A stretch of 64,000 nt of DNA from Chamaea fasciata (Eukaryota; Chordata; Aves; Passeriformes; Sylviidae), in the NCBI GenBank assembly GCA_029207755.1, contig JARCOQ010000005.1, forward strand, positions 59,593,414-59,657,413, read 5' to 3'. Both the position numbers and the translations under genes were made by a program. Shown here one piece after another: positions 12,701 through 26,494 of the stretch (positions are counted from its first letter, which is position 1; every line of letters begins with the position of its first letter). Below the pieces are notes generated by a model. It did not search any database and was not told where the DNA came from. It saw only the letters and a list, made by a program, of their open reading frames with translations.

Positions 12701-15700
12701 AGGAAGAAAACACAAAAGCCATTTCAAGTGCTATCAAATTTTTTCACTTACCAGTTGTAAATTGCTTTGCTGTACCCAAGGCAGTCAGACCTTTCCAGAG
12801 GGAGCAAAAGAGGAAAAGGCACTGAATGGCTTTGGTTAGAAAATTTTCCCCCCTTTCTTTGTCCATTTTTCATATTTTCAGTTAAACTGCAAGAAGTTTT
12901 AACAGGAACAAACTTTTCCTTTGTGCCTTGTAGAAAGGCCACATGCTAAAATTTGGAGCTAGGACTGGATGTGGCCTTTACCAGTAAATTTTACCTGTAT
13001 TAGATAGGAGGTGCACAAGTCTATGGCAAGGAATTGAAGCTTTGGCGCCGGGAGCACTTCTTCACATTCTGTACTTTTAGTACCATCAGTTTCTCAAGCA
13101 CAGGCTGAACCTTGAGTTATGATTTTGGCAGCTGAAAGCAAATGAACCTCCTTTTTGTTTAAGTCCTATTTAAATGCTGTGCAATGGATTTCTTTCTTTT
13201 TTGGTCACTTTACATCTGTGCATTCAGAGAAGTATTTGATAATTTATGAACAGGAGTCACACTGAGGCTGAAAAATAAAAATCAGGTTAGTTATGAAGAC
13301 TTCAGCTGGTGGGTGCTCAGCTGTTAAGGTTGCGAAGTGATGGTCTCAGTCTTCAGCACCTCTGCTGGCCCCTTGTGTGCAGGGGAGGGATTATTTACCA
13401 GGAGTACCTCACACATGCATTTGGAAGATGACCAACTAATTAATGTTTGCTAAACGCTTCGCGAGCCTCAGGGGAAAAACAACTATGGAAAGGCAAATTC
13501 TTATTATTGTGGTACTGCACCTAATGTACGTTAGAAGTTTCCAAGGCATTAGGCACTGCATAAATGTTGTATGGTATTAAAACTGACCTGCCCTTGTCGG
13601 GACAAATAATAATTACGCTGAGTGATGAGAGAATTTTGCCATTTCCCTGCTACAAATGTTTTCCTGTTTACTAAGTCAGAAAAGGTCTCATCCAGCAGTT
13701 ACTGAAGCCAGTGACTTAAGCAGCGACTGGCTCAAGAAGGACAAATTACAGAAATAATTTATTTTTTGTAAAGCTCTGATCTCCTCATAGGTTGGACTGT
13801 GCTCTCCAGAGCATATTTCCCCAAACTGCGTGCCTGGGGCTGAGACACTTCTCAGTCCACAAGGCTGCCATAGAGACGAAGAACAACCAAAGACAACCTC
13901 AGCACGTAGACCATAAGATAAGCCTCTATTTGCAGCATGAAAATTCATGCTGATGTCTTTTAATATAAACATAACGTAAGGAAATGAACATTTGATTAAA
14001 CTAAACACACAGGCCTTTTATATGCAAGGCCCTAATCTAAAGCACTGTCACCTCCATACAGAAAATACCAGCTGGAGCAGGAATGATTAAATTAGATCAT
14101 CTGGCTCTTATGTGATACCATGTCTACTGAGAGGGGGGAAAAAAAATCCCTCCTCTTTATTCCTGTAGATCTGCAGCAACCATCAAGGGACACTTCTGTA
14201 GCAGGAAGGATTAAGTCTTGCACAAACTTCAGTGGTTAATGTGCTTTGGACTGGTGACATGCCCTTCGGACAGACCTACCCCAGTTTTATAATTCTCTTT
14301 CTCAGCCTTTTGGGCCTCTGGCAGTCCTTTCTCCTGTTTAATTTCCTCCTTGCTTCCCTCCCACTGGGATCCCTCACCATTCAGCATTTCTGCCACCCAA
14401 GTAGAAATTTTGATTGTGTCAGACAAGTGTAGAAAGAGAGACTTTCGTGCCTTGGTGGGCTGTGGAGAGAACCCGGGGCGGATTTCCTGGGGGCTGAGTG
14501 GTTTTTAAGGAGACGAAAAAGAGGCAGTCTCTGTGCCTCTGATGATCTTAGCCTGCTGCAATGCATGAGCAGGGATTATACCACATCACAAATAGCTGGA
14601 GCAAGGCATGCACTGAATATAGGTAGTGAGTCGCTTCTAGAGGGGAGCTACTCTTCCCCACATAGCCTAAGTAAAATAATAAAAATTCACATAGTGAGGG
14701 TACTTATGTACGAAACACTGCCTGGCCTGGCAGTATCATCACACTGGGGAACTGCACCTTCATTTGTGACAGCAGAGCACCCCAGGCACCCAGCCTCACT
14801 TAGAGTTATTTAATCAATTTTCATGTGAAGGCACACACTTCTCTTGGCAATCTGGGACTAGATGAAGTTGACAAATTTACAAAACCTAAATAGAAACAGA
14901 TTGTTTTCTCCTTTCTTTTCATTTGTAGCTTGCCTCATAAAGTATTTCCTTAGAGATTTTCTTCTTTTTTCCTGACTATCTTTTTTCTTGATCGTCTACC
15001 TGATGGCACGCGTTCTGTTCTTGCTGATCACCATGTGTCAGTAGTAATGTAGGTGGAAGAGAATTTCTGGCTGTTTTGGTTGCAGCTTTTATGTTTATCT
15101 GTTCAGCTTTGGGACACTGTTCAGTTTCAGGAAGTATTTTATCTCACAGAGGTCTCCTTGTGAGCAGTGATGCTACAAAGACCCTGTTTTAGCATTGTGG
15201 AAGCTACTGGAGGCAGAGCAGGTCTGTCTTCTGTCAGGAGCTGAATTCCTTGATTCAAAAAGCAAAGTAACATTAAAGTGCATTGACATTGGTGTAACCT
15301 TATACCTTCTGGCTCTTTCCCCAGCACTATTTGGTACATCCTTGAACCGCATTTTCCACTCCCTTACACTGATACAGCCCCAGGGAGCAGTGTGGATTCG
15401 CACCAAAGTGAAGGGGAGAATTTGGCTGCAAGGTCTGCGTGTAGTGTTGTTATCAGTGTGAAACTGGTGCCCCAGCTTTTCCCACCAGCTCTGAACTCAG
15501 CCTGAAAATCAGAACCTTCCTCTGAGTATGGTCAGTTGACTTGCATGGTAGTGAACCAGAGAGAGGTGGAGTTAGGGGTGAGGGTGACTGCCAGGTGATT
15601 TAAACAAAAAGCTGTAAGACTAAGTTTGTCTGGCACTAACAGTCTTTAAGGGGAGCTGGGAGGAATTTGTTTGAGGAGTCTGAAGCACTGAATGTTGTCA

Positions 15701-18700
15701 CATCTTGAGATGGGCCTCAAAGTAATTTTTTCAAACCCAGTGAGCAGCCACCCAGGGTGGGGGTCAGACCCTGACGATATTCCACTTGAATAACAAGCCA
15801 AGCAGATGAAACAGGTGGCAGATAACCCACACGGAATAAAGAAATAAATTGAAATCTTGGGAGTTTGTGTTTGGGATAGCTTTTTCTTGCTTATGGGGAA
15901 AGATGCAAGAGGGGACGGAGCTGAGAACTTTAATGTTGATTTCTGAGAGCGTGTGAGAAGACACAATGCCGATGGCAGAGGCTCTAGTGCTATCAAGGTG
16001 TGTTCTAAAGATTTGAGGGGTGCTAGGCAGCTCAGAAAGTCTCTTTATCTGGAAAGTCAAGCATTCTGGAACTCAGGCTTGTTGTCCTATGTTTTTATTC
16101 CTGAACCTTGCTCTCGATTCTATAGTCAAGAACTTAATATTTTCCTAGAAGTTTCTGCAGGCCTCTGTCACTGGAAGTGGCCAACAGACACTTGGTGATT
16201 TTAGGCAGGCTTTTCTCTGTCTTAAGGCCGTGATCTGTCTTGCAGAGTGAGTGGGACTCAGGAGCATCAGGGTCCTGTTTCCCAAGCAGCATGGGCTGAT
16301 TCTCCCTGGTGCCTTGACTCAGAGGCATGTGTCACCTGGCAGCTGTGGACAGGAGGGAGGGAAAATTTGCAGTAAGTATTGCATGAGGACTGCCTTAAGC
16401 ATTTTTTGAGTGTTTGGTCCAAGTTGTGGGAATAAAGATAAGAAATTTTACCTCATCAACTTTGTCCCTATCCCGCTGCCTGAGCTTGTAGGGAGGCTTT
16501 AGTGTGGTATTTTATAGGGGTTCCAGTATGGTGTCATAGAAGTGGTCAAACATGAGACAAGCTTTCTTTAAGCATGTTAAAGACAGATGCCTGTTAAACC
16601 ATCCCACCCCTTATTTTCATTGATCTGCATTTTGAGTGCAGTCCAGTCTCTAACCTTTCCTTTCCTGATAGGGTTGTTGGCAAAGTTGTCATGGGGCAAC
16701 CCTAATTTGACTTTCTTGTACTTCACATTCTTACATTTCTTCCCCCTCTGTGAAGCCGAGTGAGACACACAGGCTCTAGTTCTGTTAGAGTATGATCAGC
16801 TCCTAGAGGTGACCAAAGAGAGGTCAAAACCACAGGCAGATTCTTTGATTTATCAGCAGCTTTTGATGCCTTTGATCGAGAAACATTATTGACCTGTTTG
16901 TGAATGGCTGTGGTCTGATTTGGCAATTTGAGAGGGAGTGGGGTGAGAGTAACCCGGGGTGATGCTGGCTTTTTTTCTTGACTCCTATCCTATTGCTATC
17001 CAAAGTCTATATTTTGGGGGAGAGCCCACGTGAGCTGTGTATCTATGCATTACACAGATAACTCATGGATTGGCATCTGTGCTTAAGCAGATCTGCACGT
17101 CATCGCTCTGACCTGGACTTTGTCACAGCCACACCTGCCCATGAGCCACTGGATTTAGATTGCAATTTCTCAGAAACCTCAGCTGGTTCAGTATCAGGCC
17201 ATGACTCAGCAGTGCTCCTTGTGAGGAATGTGGTCTCGGCAGGCTTTGCTGCTTCTAAATTGAATTCAGGTGCACATCACACTGTCAGCTGCACACAATT
17301 TTTTCTGATTTTTTTTCATTTCTGGATGCTGAGCATCACTAGAGCATGGCCAATAGGGTAAGTGGAAATCTCGTATTCACTGAGGTATACCTCGAATTAC
17401 CATTCCCAAAACAGAGGCAGTAGAGGAGGATGATCATCAGCTGCTTTGGGGAAAAGTTCGTGTCTCATCTTGAGCTGTCACTGAAGATAGGTTCATGCTG
17501 GACATTGTATGGAAGCAACTGAGGTGCAGGCATATGTTCCCTTCTGCTGACTTGGCTGTGGTGACACCAACCACAGCCAGCAAAGAAGAGCCAGCAACTG
17601 GGAACAGTAACATCTCAAACTGCAGCAGAGTGATTGGCCAGACCACTCCTGTCAGCACTTGGATTCCCTTGCTGTTCATTGAGGAATTAAAAGTTAACTG
17701 AGGGCGGTGGTAAAAAATAGGTTTGCCTGCCTAGAAAATGCTAAAACCAATGCTGAAAAGCAGAGGTGGATCTGAAGGTAGTTATCTCTCTTGGAGTTTA
17801 TATGGGGATTAAAACACGCGTCATCCTTGTAGCACATAGGCAATTTTATAATCACTGCTGGTATTTCACCTCAGGGTACTCTGTGGGAGGAAGAATTAAT
17901 TTCCCATCTTTTTCTAAGTAATGGAGGCTTGTGATTTTCTGTCAATCATAAAGGAGAGTCTGTGGCCAAACTAGATGCCAGAAGTGATTGAATAGTCTGG
18001 GGTTGGTAAGGGTGTACCACCTCACCTCCAGAAATCAAACTGGGGAAACATGCATGCAGAGAAATGCCACAAGATGTTACGTGGCCATTTACTTCCACAT
18101 CAACAGGAAAAGGCACTACAAGGTTGTGCAAGGCATAAGAAAAACTGCTGTGCAAAGCAGGAGCTGCAAAATTAAAATACAGGATGTTTTATTATATGCA
18201 ATCCTCCCTCACACCCCTCATCTCTTCTTGTTAAAGACAGAAATCTTTCTTAGTGGAAAAAAAAAACCCCTCATCTTGGGTACAAGGCAATTTAGACAAT
18301 TTTTTTTTTTTTCAGGGGGTTAAAGAGGCATGTTTGCACAACATCACCCTCACCCCAGCAAACCTGCCAGCGGTTGATAGATATAAATAGGGACATTTAG
18401 GGAGAAAAGCATATTTACGTTCCTTTGAAATGTGCTTGGCTAAAGGCATATTTTTAAGAGAGGGAGTGGAAAAACAAATGGAAAATATTTTCTTTGAAAG
18501 GGAAAAAAAGCAACAAACTGTCCTTCCTAAATAGAGATGCTTGGCTTGTGTGTACTTTACACAGCTGCAGGTCAGACCTTGCAAACAACTACTAAATTAG
18601 GTCCAGCTACTTTGATGCTAAAAGCATGGAAGTGCCAATAATTAAGTTGCATCAGATGTAGGAAATGACTGATGTGTCTGTCATTCTCATGATAGCAGAG

Positions 18701-21126
18701 TTCACTCTGCTGCCATTCGACTGACCCCTCCTTCTTTATGTAAGCAAAAGGAATTTTCTTCTAAAAAAAATCAGCTAGTTTTACACCTTTGTTTTGTTTT
18801 CTGAACTGCTAATCCCCTGAAGGTATAGAAGCTATTTGAAAGAGCAAATCAAAGCTCCAATAATTTAGTGTTATATTATTCGTTGATGTATGGTTTGATT
18901 TAGCGGCTACTTATTATATCAGGTTACTATATAATTATCCTAATTATTGACTCCAGAAGTAAGTAGAGGGATTATGAGAGAGACAGGAAGGCTCAGTGGA
19001 AAGAGCATGGTTCAGAGAATCAAACACATCTCGGTGTGCGCTTGGCTCCACCACTCATTTTCTCTGAGCCTGGACTCTTCTCACAGCCAGCCTGTCCATG
19101 AAATCAGGAGGGATTGCAGGAACAGGAGTCAGATGCTGACTCAGGATTCAAAGAGATGCAGGAGAGCACTATAAAAAGGCGAGGAGAAAGTTGTGAAAGA
19201 TAATTGTAAAACTGGCAGATAAAAATAAAAGAATGCACACCACAGAGTGCATTTGCATTGAAGAGTGGAGCACCTCTGTGGGCATGGAGAAAGGGAGTTG
19301 TGCCATGAAGACCTGAAATTTGAGACTGCATTTCCAGCCTCTGCTACTGATTTCCCCTACAAAATTAGGCAGCCCTTGGATCCCTCTCTGCAGAACAAGG
19401 GTGATAAAAATCATTCTCCTAGCTTTGGTTTCAGCGCTTGGAATTATTGGAGCACTGTTCCTTACACCATGGTTCTCACGTGGCTTTTAGGCTCCTAGCC
19501 CTTTGTCTGATAACCACTGGCCTAAGCCAAAGGTTTGAGTTAGCAGGCACCAGTGCAAGATAAAAGTCACACTGAAAGGCTGTCAGTGCAGTCCATACTT
19601 CCTGTATTGATAATATTTGTCATATACTGACAAAATACTTCATCTATTGACAAGCTGAGTTGCATATTTTCCCCTGAGAGAGAAGCACACACATGAGTTC
19701 TACTCAGCCTGTGCAAATTACTTTCTCTGCTTCTGCTTTTCTTTCCTGAGCCAAAAAATGGGGATAATAGAATGTATCTATTTCCTTCCTAGAAAAGATC
19801 AGTTGATGTGAAATGGTGCATGGTGGCTTAATGCTGAATAAGTGGGATACCCTAATCCAGCAAGGTATCCTTGTTCTATTGTATGCCTTTTCTGCATACC
19901 ATCTGGAGTTGTTCTCTGCTTAGTATTTTCAGTATGTACCATATGTTTTTGCATGAAAATTCAATAAAATATGCATTATACATGAAAAGTGCTGTAGTAA
20001 ATAAAGGAAGGATGGAATCCAGTCCCCTTTGTGAACGGCCAGGGCCTCAAATCTTCATAAAAGGTTTAGTCTAGTCTGACGTCTGTGCTTTTCTCCAATT
20101 TACTCTGTGTCAGTCTTTAGGAGATGCTCTAATTTAAAACAAAACTCTACTTTTTTGATGAGGTTATTCGATGTTCTTTGGCTGCCCTCTGCTGAGAGCA
20201 CTGAATAACACAGGGAAGATGGCCTTTTTCCAAGGAAGGTAACTGTGGAAGAAATTCCCTGTTTGTCTGTGTGCTGCGTTGTGTCAATGCTGCTGTTTGG
20301 TGTCTTTCATTGTCTGTTTGTTGCCAGTCAGAAGGCAAAGTCTTCTGAGGTACAGCCCTGCTGGGGTTTCAGTGCCCACCAGTCCTTCTCAAGGGTTGGA
20401 TGGCTTTGTAGGACTGCGAAGACATGGGCTCAGGCATTGACCATCGTGAAAAATTAAGCAGCATTAAGCAAAGGCTGGAGGAAACAGGCTTCTCTGCTCA
20501 GGCACTTTTGCAGTCCTGCCAGGTGGGATTTGAGCTATACCTCGGCACCTCCCTTCTTGGCAGAGCAATTTACCACCTCATGCTGTTCCTTATTGGGGTT
20601 CCAGCATTTTCCAGTGCCTTCTCCACTCCTCCACAGGCATCACAGCACCACCGCTTTATTTCTATAGCTGGGAAAGTGCAGAGGGGTTGTTCCAACATTA
20701 ACAAGAGTAACTGAAGGAGTTGCTGTTTCTTGAGAACAAAGTGTGAGCCGTGCTCTTGCCCTTGGGGAGAAACAAGGGTCCTGTGCAGATTTTGGTACAC
20801 GTGGAAAACAATAGCTCTGTTACAGCTATTGATGCTCTCTGTAATGACCTGCTTTTAATACTTCCTAGCAAGTTGATTTATTATTATACCTTCAGCTGGG
20901 CTGTGCACCAAAGCATTTTTGATGATGAAAGGAATGTTACACGCACATTTAATTACTGCCCACATTTTTGTATAATTTTATCATTTACTGTTTTAGATGA
21001 GACATCGAGTTCTTCTACAGGAAAGATGCCCAGTAAAAAAATAGATGATTTTAAAAGCTAATCTGAGACGAGTTTGGCACTTACATGTGAGAAAACATAA
21101 TTGCTCCTTTTGTCCTGCCCTTTCAG

Positions 21127-21215
21127 ATGGTCCCTGATTACCAAAATGTGCAAGAACTCCCTTATCTGGACATGGTGATCGCAGAGACGTTGCGCATGTA
21201 CCCACCTGCATTCAG
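21127..21215 (+). CDS. TBXAS1: TBXAS1 exon with K-helix (partial gene)
   Basis: This exon encodes 29 codons plus two bases of thromboxane A synthase, the ER-membrane P450 (CYP5A1) that isomerises prostaglandin H2 to thromboxane A2. The acceptor is a pyrimidine tract ending in CAG before the codons for [16 protein letters not shown]. The donor follows CCACCTGCATTCAG as GTATCT. The K-helix ExxR motif of P450s is present as ETLR at 21,184-21,195, followed by MYPPAFR, typical of CYP5/CYP3. It joins in phase 2 to the exon at 23,639, completing an Arg codon. The upstream exon carrying the oxygen-binding I-helix is not visible in the window. Confidence 0.95.
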
Positions 21216-23638
21216 GTATCTTTTTTTCCCCCTTCTGATTACATGGGATAGCTCCCTGGCTCTAAAAAATGGAAATCTGCTGTTGGAAGACCAATGGTCT
21301 CTGAGTCTCTGTGCCAACATCAATACTGCTTTGTGCATTTGAAAGGTATAATGTGGCCTGTTGAAGGAAAGCTGGATAATTCTGGTATTTCTAAAGCTCA
21401 TTTTTACAGTGAATTGGCCAAGGTTGCTTCCTCACCAATCTTCATATCCCCCAAGGTTAGAGGATGGAGCCATTTTGAAGCAGGTGTGGCCTCAGAAAGC
21501 AAAAGGCTGCTGCTTCCAAATGCCTCAAGCTTGCAGGATATGCACCAAAACCCATCCCTACCCTGTTGCTTATTACAGCCCTGACCTGTGGAAGGGTTGC
21601 ACAGTCTGAAAGCTGTATTTTACATGTGTATTTAACTTTGGCCCATTTACACTTAGCACTGCCTCATACTAAGAGAGCTAAACTAATGGTAACATCCATT
21701 AACTCTTGAAAGTTTTGTCCCAAATCACACATGACTTATTTTACTGTCTTAATGAACTGAAAACAAGGAAAAAAGAAATTAGAAAACTCTTTGATTGTTA
21801 AAGCTCCAAGTTATCACAAGCATAAATACAAATATTAAGAAATACAGTTTTTCAAAGTGATCAGCCAATTGCAATGCTTCTCATGAAGCTCAGGGAGAAA
21901 ATCAGGTGACTGGAAAGAAGCCAAAGCTGAGCTTGCTGTGAGAGCTTTTGAAAAATTTAACCCATGACTGCAGGCACCTTAAAACAAAAAAAGCTTAAAA
22001 TCATATTCTCTTCTGTATGTTCAGCAGGATTGGAAGTCAAGGTATTTTTCATGGCCATCTGCAGGATTTTTCAGATAGTAAATATCAAAGAGATCTGCTC
22101 CTGGATGAGATGATGGGGCTTTACTATGTTATACTTGGGGTACAAGTGGAAACTGTTTTGCTGGTTAAAGTGACAGGGTCTTTGGGTTTGGGCTGTATCA
22201 CTGGGAAACAGTCTTTGTTTATCAGATGGGAGACAGAACAAGAATGGAACAAAGTTCTTCTGAAGTTTTGTTTGGTGCTGTCAGTGCTGTTTATTGACCT
22301 GGCTTTTACTCTGATGAATGTGGAATGGGTGGGACAACCCAGGGCTGCTGAAAGATGTTAATTGCCTATGACAAGGATAATGCTGAGTTAAGGGAAAAAT
22401 CAGTAGCAGCCAAGTTTGTTATTCAATGAGTTGGTTTCATTTTTTTAAAAAATGAACTTACTATCCAGAGAACTTTCTCCCCCAGAACTCAAGTTTCCAT
22501 TATCACCAAATTCATGTAAGAATGAGAAGGATAGCTTGTCAATGTTTGTTTTGGTTTGTTTTGGGTTTTTTTGAATGCTAGATTTTTGTTCCAGGTTTGA
22601 AGCCTCTGTTATTTATTTGTCTATGAGAATGGGATATGGGTGACAGCAAGGAAAGAATGTGTTTCTGTAATAATACCAGACTGACAGCCCTGAAGGTGAA
22701 ATCTTTGTTCAACTTTTTAAGCGGAGTTTGGGAAGCAGCAAAGGAAGCTCCTGCGCATTGTCTCACCCCTGTGTTTGCAGATGGTGGCAAGGAATAGTTC
22801 CCAGACTGAGACAGCAGGGTATCCACCTGGGTCTGGGCTGATCTGGGATCTGTAGTGACCACTCAAGCACCAAAAGATCTGGATAAGAACCTACCACCAC
22901 AAGTACACAGCCACACACAATCTTCTGTAAGAGACAAGCTGAGCTTTGGCAGGTGACTTTTCTCAATCTTGTCATGGTGAGGTTCCTAAGGACACCTCTG
23001 TCACCTATCACCACAGAGTGGGAGAAAACTGCAGAGTTTTGTTTTTAACATCATGCCTGTCTTTGATGAATATATGTGAAATGTTTTCCAAGGCTTGTGA
23101 ATTGGTTGTATTTCCAGAGTAGCATCAGCAGCAGAACACTCAGCCCTAATATTAAAACCATGCCTTGCTAAGTTTCAGGTTCTGCACCAACAGGGGGGAG
23201 CTTCTCAAATAAACAAACTCAAAGCTTTATTTACTATGCTTTTTTTTGCTGGAAGCAAATCAGCATATACTCTTTCTACCTGTTATTAGAGATGACTGAC
23301 ACTTTTCATCAGCAATTTTCATAAAAAATGAGTCTAAACGCAACATCAACAATAAAATAGCAATTTAGCAGTTAATGCTTTGGAAAGCAGTACACAACCA
23401 GAATTGCTTTCCTGTGAAAAGGGCAAAAGTCAATCACCTGGACTGAAGCTACGGACTTCTAAGTGGAGATGATTATAACCTGAGAAGACACTGGCATCAG
23501 CAACAGTTGTTGTATTTACCTATGAGAAAATGTTACCCCAGAAATTGTTTGGTCAGATGAAGACAGATACTTTTATAGATCTCTCCTGCTGTATTTTTAA
23601 CCTTTATTAATCATCTGGGATGCATGATGCTGTTGCAG

Positions 23639-23776
23639 ATTCACTAGGGAAGCAGCTAAAGACTGTGTAGTGCTGGGGCAGCATATTCCAGCTGGAGCTG
23701 TCATTGAAACTGCAGTTGGACACCTTCACCACAACCCTGAGTTCTGGCCAGAACCTGAGAAGTTCATTCCTGAGAG
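23639..23776 (+). CDS. TBXAS1: TBXAS1 exon between K-helix and heme region
   Basis: The translation begins [20 protein letters not shown] and continues to [17 protein letters not shown]. This matches the beta-sheet and PERF region of thromboxane synthase. The acceptor TTGCAG precedes the first base and the donor is GAG-AG/GTATGT. The 138 bp are one base, 45 codons and two bases, so the split Arg codons on both sides close correctly. The PERF-type motif spans the junction with the next exon (FIPER then F). Length and residue pattern agree with the corresponding vertebrate exon. Confidence 0.95.
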
Positions 23777-25647
23777 GTATGTGGAGTAATGGTTTTCATC
23801 CTTAGGTTGAAGTCCTTACTTGGGCCCGTGGGCACAGAACTCCAACCTGTCCAGTGCAGGCACCAGATTCTGCTGCTCTTTCACAGCCACAGTCACCCAC
23901 TTGTTCGTCCAAAGCAGCATTTCCACCAAGAGGAGCACAGTTTTATTTAGACCATAAAAACATGTTATTTCTACTAAATCAGACAAGTGATGATAGGGTG
24001 TATCCCACAGAAGGCGCAAGGTTTGGTCAAGGTTGAACAGTGGCAGAGGTTTTCAGACTTGTTTCCAAATCAGATACTGTGAATAATGTTGCTTCTGGGT
24101 GAGAAATTCTGAAGTGGGACAATATATTCACTGGCTTGGCTGTACCTGGGAAACTTGTGCAGCTCCTTTCTGGTTTAGAGGGCCCTTTTCATCTGAAACA
24201 TAATGGTGTGGGTACTCCGTGAGTGGGGAACCTACCACTTCTCCCACTGGGAATCTGCTCTCTGTCTGTAGGTTAGGATCCTTGGTTCTTGCTTGGCAAG
24301 ACAGTTTTACGTGGAGCATTTATATCTTCAGTGGGTGAAACCCTGTCAAGCTGTGGTTTTGTATATGCCCTGTGTTACAGGTGCTGGGCTAAGCTTACAG
24401 GGAGAGTTTCAGCTGATGTGGTGCTGTGTGGAAGCACAATTTAGTTTTGTGGGCAGCTATATTTTTAAACTGTTTTGGGGGCAGATGCATTATAAGCTGC
24501 CACTACATTCAAAAGTTTACTAAGAATAATGTGCCTGCTCCATTAACAACTGGGTGTGAGGCAGGCAGCCCAGAACCATCTTTGCCAGCAAGACAACAGT
24601 GTGTGGTGAAGGTGCATTTGCCCAATGCTCCTTCTGGAATAAATCTAGGCATATGCTCCATCAGAATCTTTTTGGCCATGAAGAAGAGCAATGCCAGGGT
24701 TAGAGAAGTGCAGAGATTTTGCTGGAGAAGAATCTTAGCAGTAACTGGAAGTCTGGAGTGGGTTTTTTAGCAATGCTTATCTAGAAATACTTTCTTAATT
24801 CCTTATTACTCACCACTTTAACAGTAGTATGAAAGGGTAAAATGGTTAGTGAGGGCTGCAGTCACCTTGACTCACACAGTGCTGTTTGGTACAAATCGGA
24901 GATAAATTCCCTTTTGAACCTTTCCTGAGGAATGATCCATAATTACTAACACTCTGCTCTGCTTGTATAGTTGGGAATGTTAGCAGGAATTATAAAATTC
25001 CTACAGCTACAGCCTTCCCCCCCAGTATTTCATTTTGAAATTGGCCATAGGAGTAAAACAGGAGTAAAGGGGGACTTTAAATTTACTAGAATGATATATG
25101 GGGGTGATCAAGGCAAGAACGGTCTGAACCTGTTTGCATGGGATATGCAACAGTGCTTAGTACATGAGGTCCTTCAATCTCGAATTAGGGGCCTCTACAG
25201 TACTTTTTGGAGTAGTGGCTCAATCTTATTTAGGTTATCTAAGCATGGGGGTGGAATTAGTGGAAATACACAATATTATTTTTTTCCAAAGCTCCAAATA
25301 GCCTGTATTACCTCTCATGTCTTTCTACCATGCTTGAGTTCTCTGGACCTTCATAGTCTAAAGTTCTTGAAAACTGAATCCAAAGACATGAGAGACTTTC
25401 ATTAAAGACAGATTGGAAGCAAAACTCATATGTCCATGTCCTCTCCTGAATCACCAACTGACAAAGGCTGATGGCAAAACGTCAATTATCTTTTTACTTA
25501 CGATGTCAGGACATAATCTATCAAGAGTCCCCTTGACCTGTCCATTAAGATCATTTGAAATAACCAGCTTTTGAGATTTAAATGAAAAACATGGAATCAG
25601 GAGCAAAAAGCATTTCTTGAACTGGTTTCCATCTCTGCACCTTCTAG

Positions 25648-25810
25648 GTTTACAGAGGAGGCCAAGAAGGAACGACATCCCTTTGCATACCTGCCCTTTG
25701 GGGCAGGACCCCGTGGCTGCATTGGCATGAAAATGGGTTTGTTGGAGACCAAGATGACTCTGCTGAGGATTTTGCAGAAGTTTAAATTCAAGACCTGCTC
25801 AGAGACTGAG
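25648..25810 (+). CDS. TBXAS1: TBXAS1 heme-binding exon
   Basis: It encodes [16 protein letters not shown] followed by the P450 heme signature [10 protein letters not shown] at 25,697-25,726. The invariant heme-thiolate cysteine codon is at 25,718-25,720. The L-helix follows ([19 protein letters not shown]), and the exon ends at SETE before the donor GTTTGT. It is 163 bp long, phase 1 in and phase 0 out. The acceptor is CTTCTAG after a pyrimidine-rich tract. All residues expected for an active P450 in this segment are present. Confidence 0.96.
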
Positions 25811-26419
25811 GTTTGTACATGCAGAGGCTTAAAGATCACACTTTTTAACTTGAGGGAGTTGACAGTATGTCTTAGTCAGGACAACTGATTTGCCTTTCTG
25901 ACTTCTCTTCATTTGAGAAAACTGCTAGAGACACTTCCATAATGAGAGATGAAGCATGGACTGCATGTTTTAAGCAAAATGTGATTTCAGATATGTAATT
26001 TTTCCAACAGAAGAACTGTAACACAGGCCTGCCTTAATGGAGAGCAGTATGGCAAGACCACAGGCAAAATATCATAATTCATATGGGGTGAGAACGTGTG
26101 TACGTATTTCACAGGATTTCAGCTCTTTAGTATATGCCTATTGCTATGGACATTGCACCCAGCTCTAGAGTTTACAGAGTTGATTTCATTCTGTTCACAT
26201 CTGCAGCATTTCTGGGTAACCACTGCCTCAGCCTCTGGCTGTAAATTCTATTTAATATTATACCATCACAGCTGACTGTAAAACAAGTACTTTACAGGTT
26301 CCACAGTAATCCTGGTATGGACTGGTCCTCCAGCAAAAATGTCTGTCTGTGTACGGGGGTGTCATACACACATAAACAAACACATACAACTGCACATAAG
26401 ATGCTCTTTTCTCTTTCAG

Positions 26420-26494
26420 ATTCCTTTGCAGCTCAAATCAAAAGCCACACTTGGACCAAAAAATGGAGTCTACATAATGCTGGAATCTCGCTAA
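26420..26494 (+). CDS. TBXAS1: TBXAS1 last coding exon
   Basis: It encodes IPLQLKSKATLGPKNGVYIM ending in LESR and TAA at 26,492-26,494. The acceptor is CTCTTTCAG. The sequence matches the conserved carboxy terminus of vertebrate thromboxane synthase (GPKNGVYI near the end). With the three preceding exons it gives 154 residues, a bit over a quarter of the usual roughly 530-residue enzyme. The rest of the gene lies before this window or was not recognised in the first 21 kb. Confidence 0.95.
   Translation: MPLQLKSKATLGPKNGVYIMLESR

Larger units (their letters stand above)
1..21126. other. Probable long TBXAS1 intron, no exon recognised
   Basis: Both strands were read for P450 exons, in particular the I-helix exon that should precede the K-helix exon at 21,127, and none was recognised. 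Open frames here, the longest about 150-160 codons at 1,645-2,097 (-) and 2,783-3,265 (+), resemble no known family. They sit in pyrimidine- or purine-biased sequence and look like chance frames. The stretch holds poly-A and poly-T runs, short CA/TG microsatellites and a G/T-rich block. Sequence this long with no coding signal directly upstream of an internal exon is best explained as intron. A short diverged exon could still have been missed. Confidence 0.55.

Noticed and set aside
12680..12825. Pyrimidine tract plus AG before an open frame in TBXAS1 intron
   Set aside because: The translated sequence does not match any part of thromboxane synthase or another P450.
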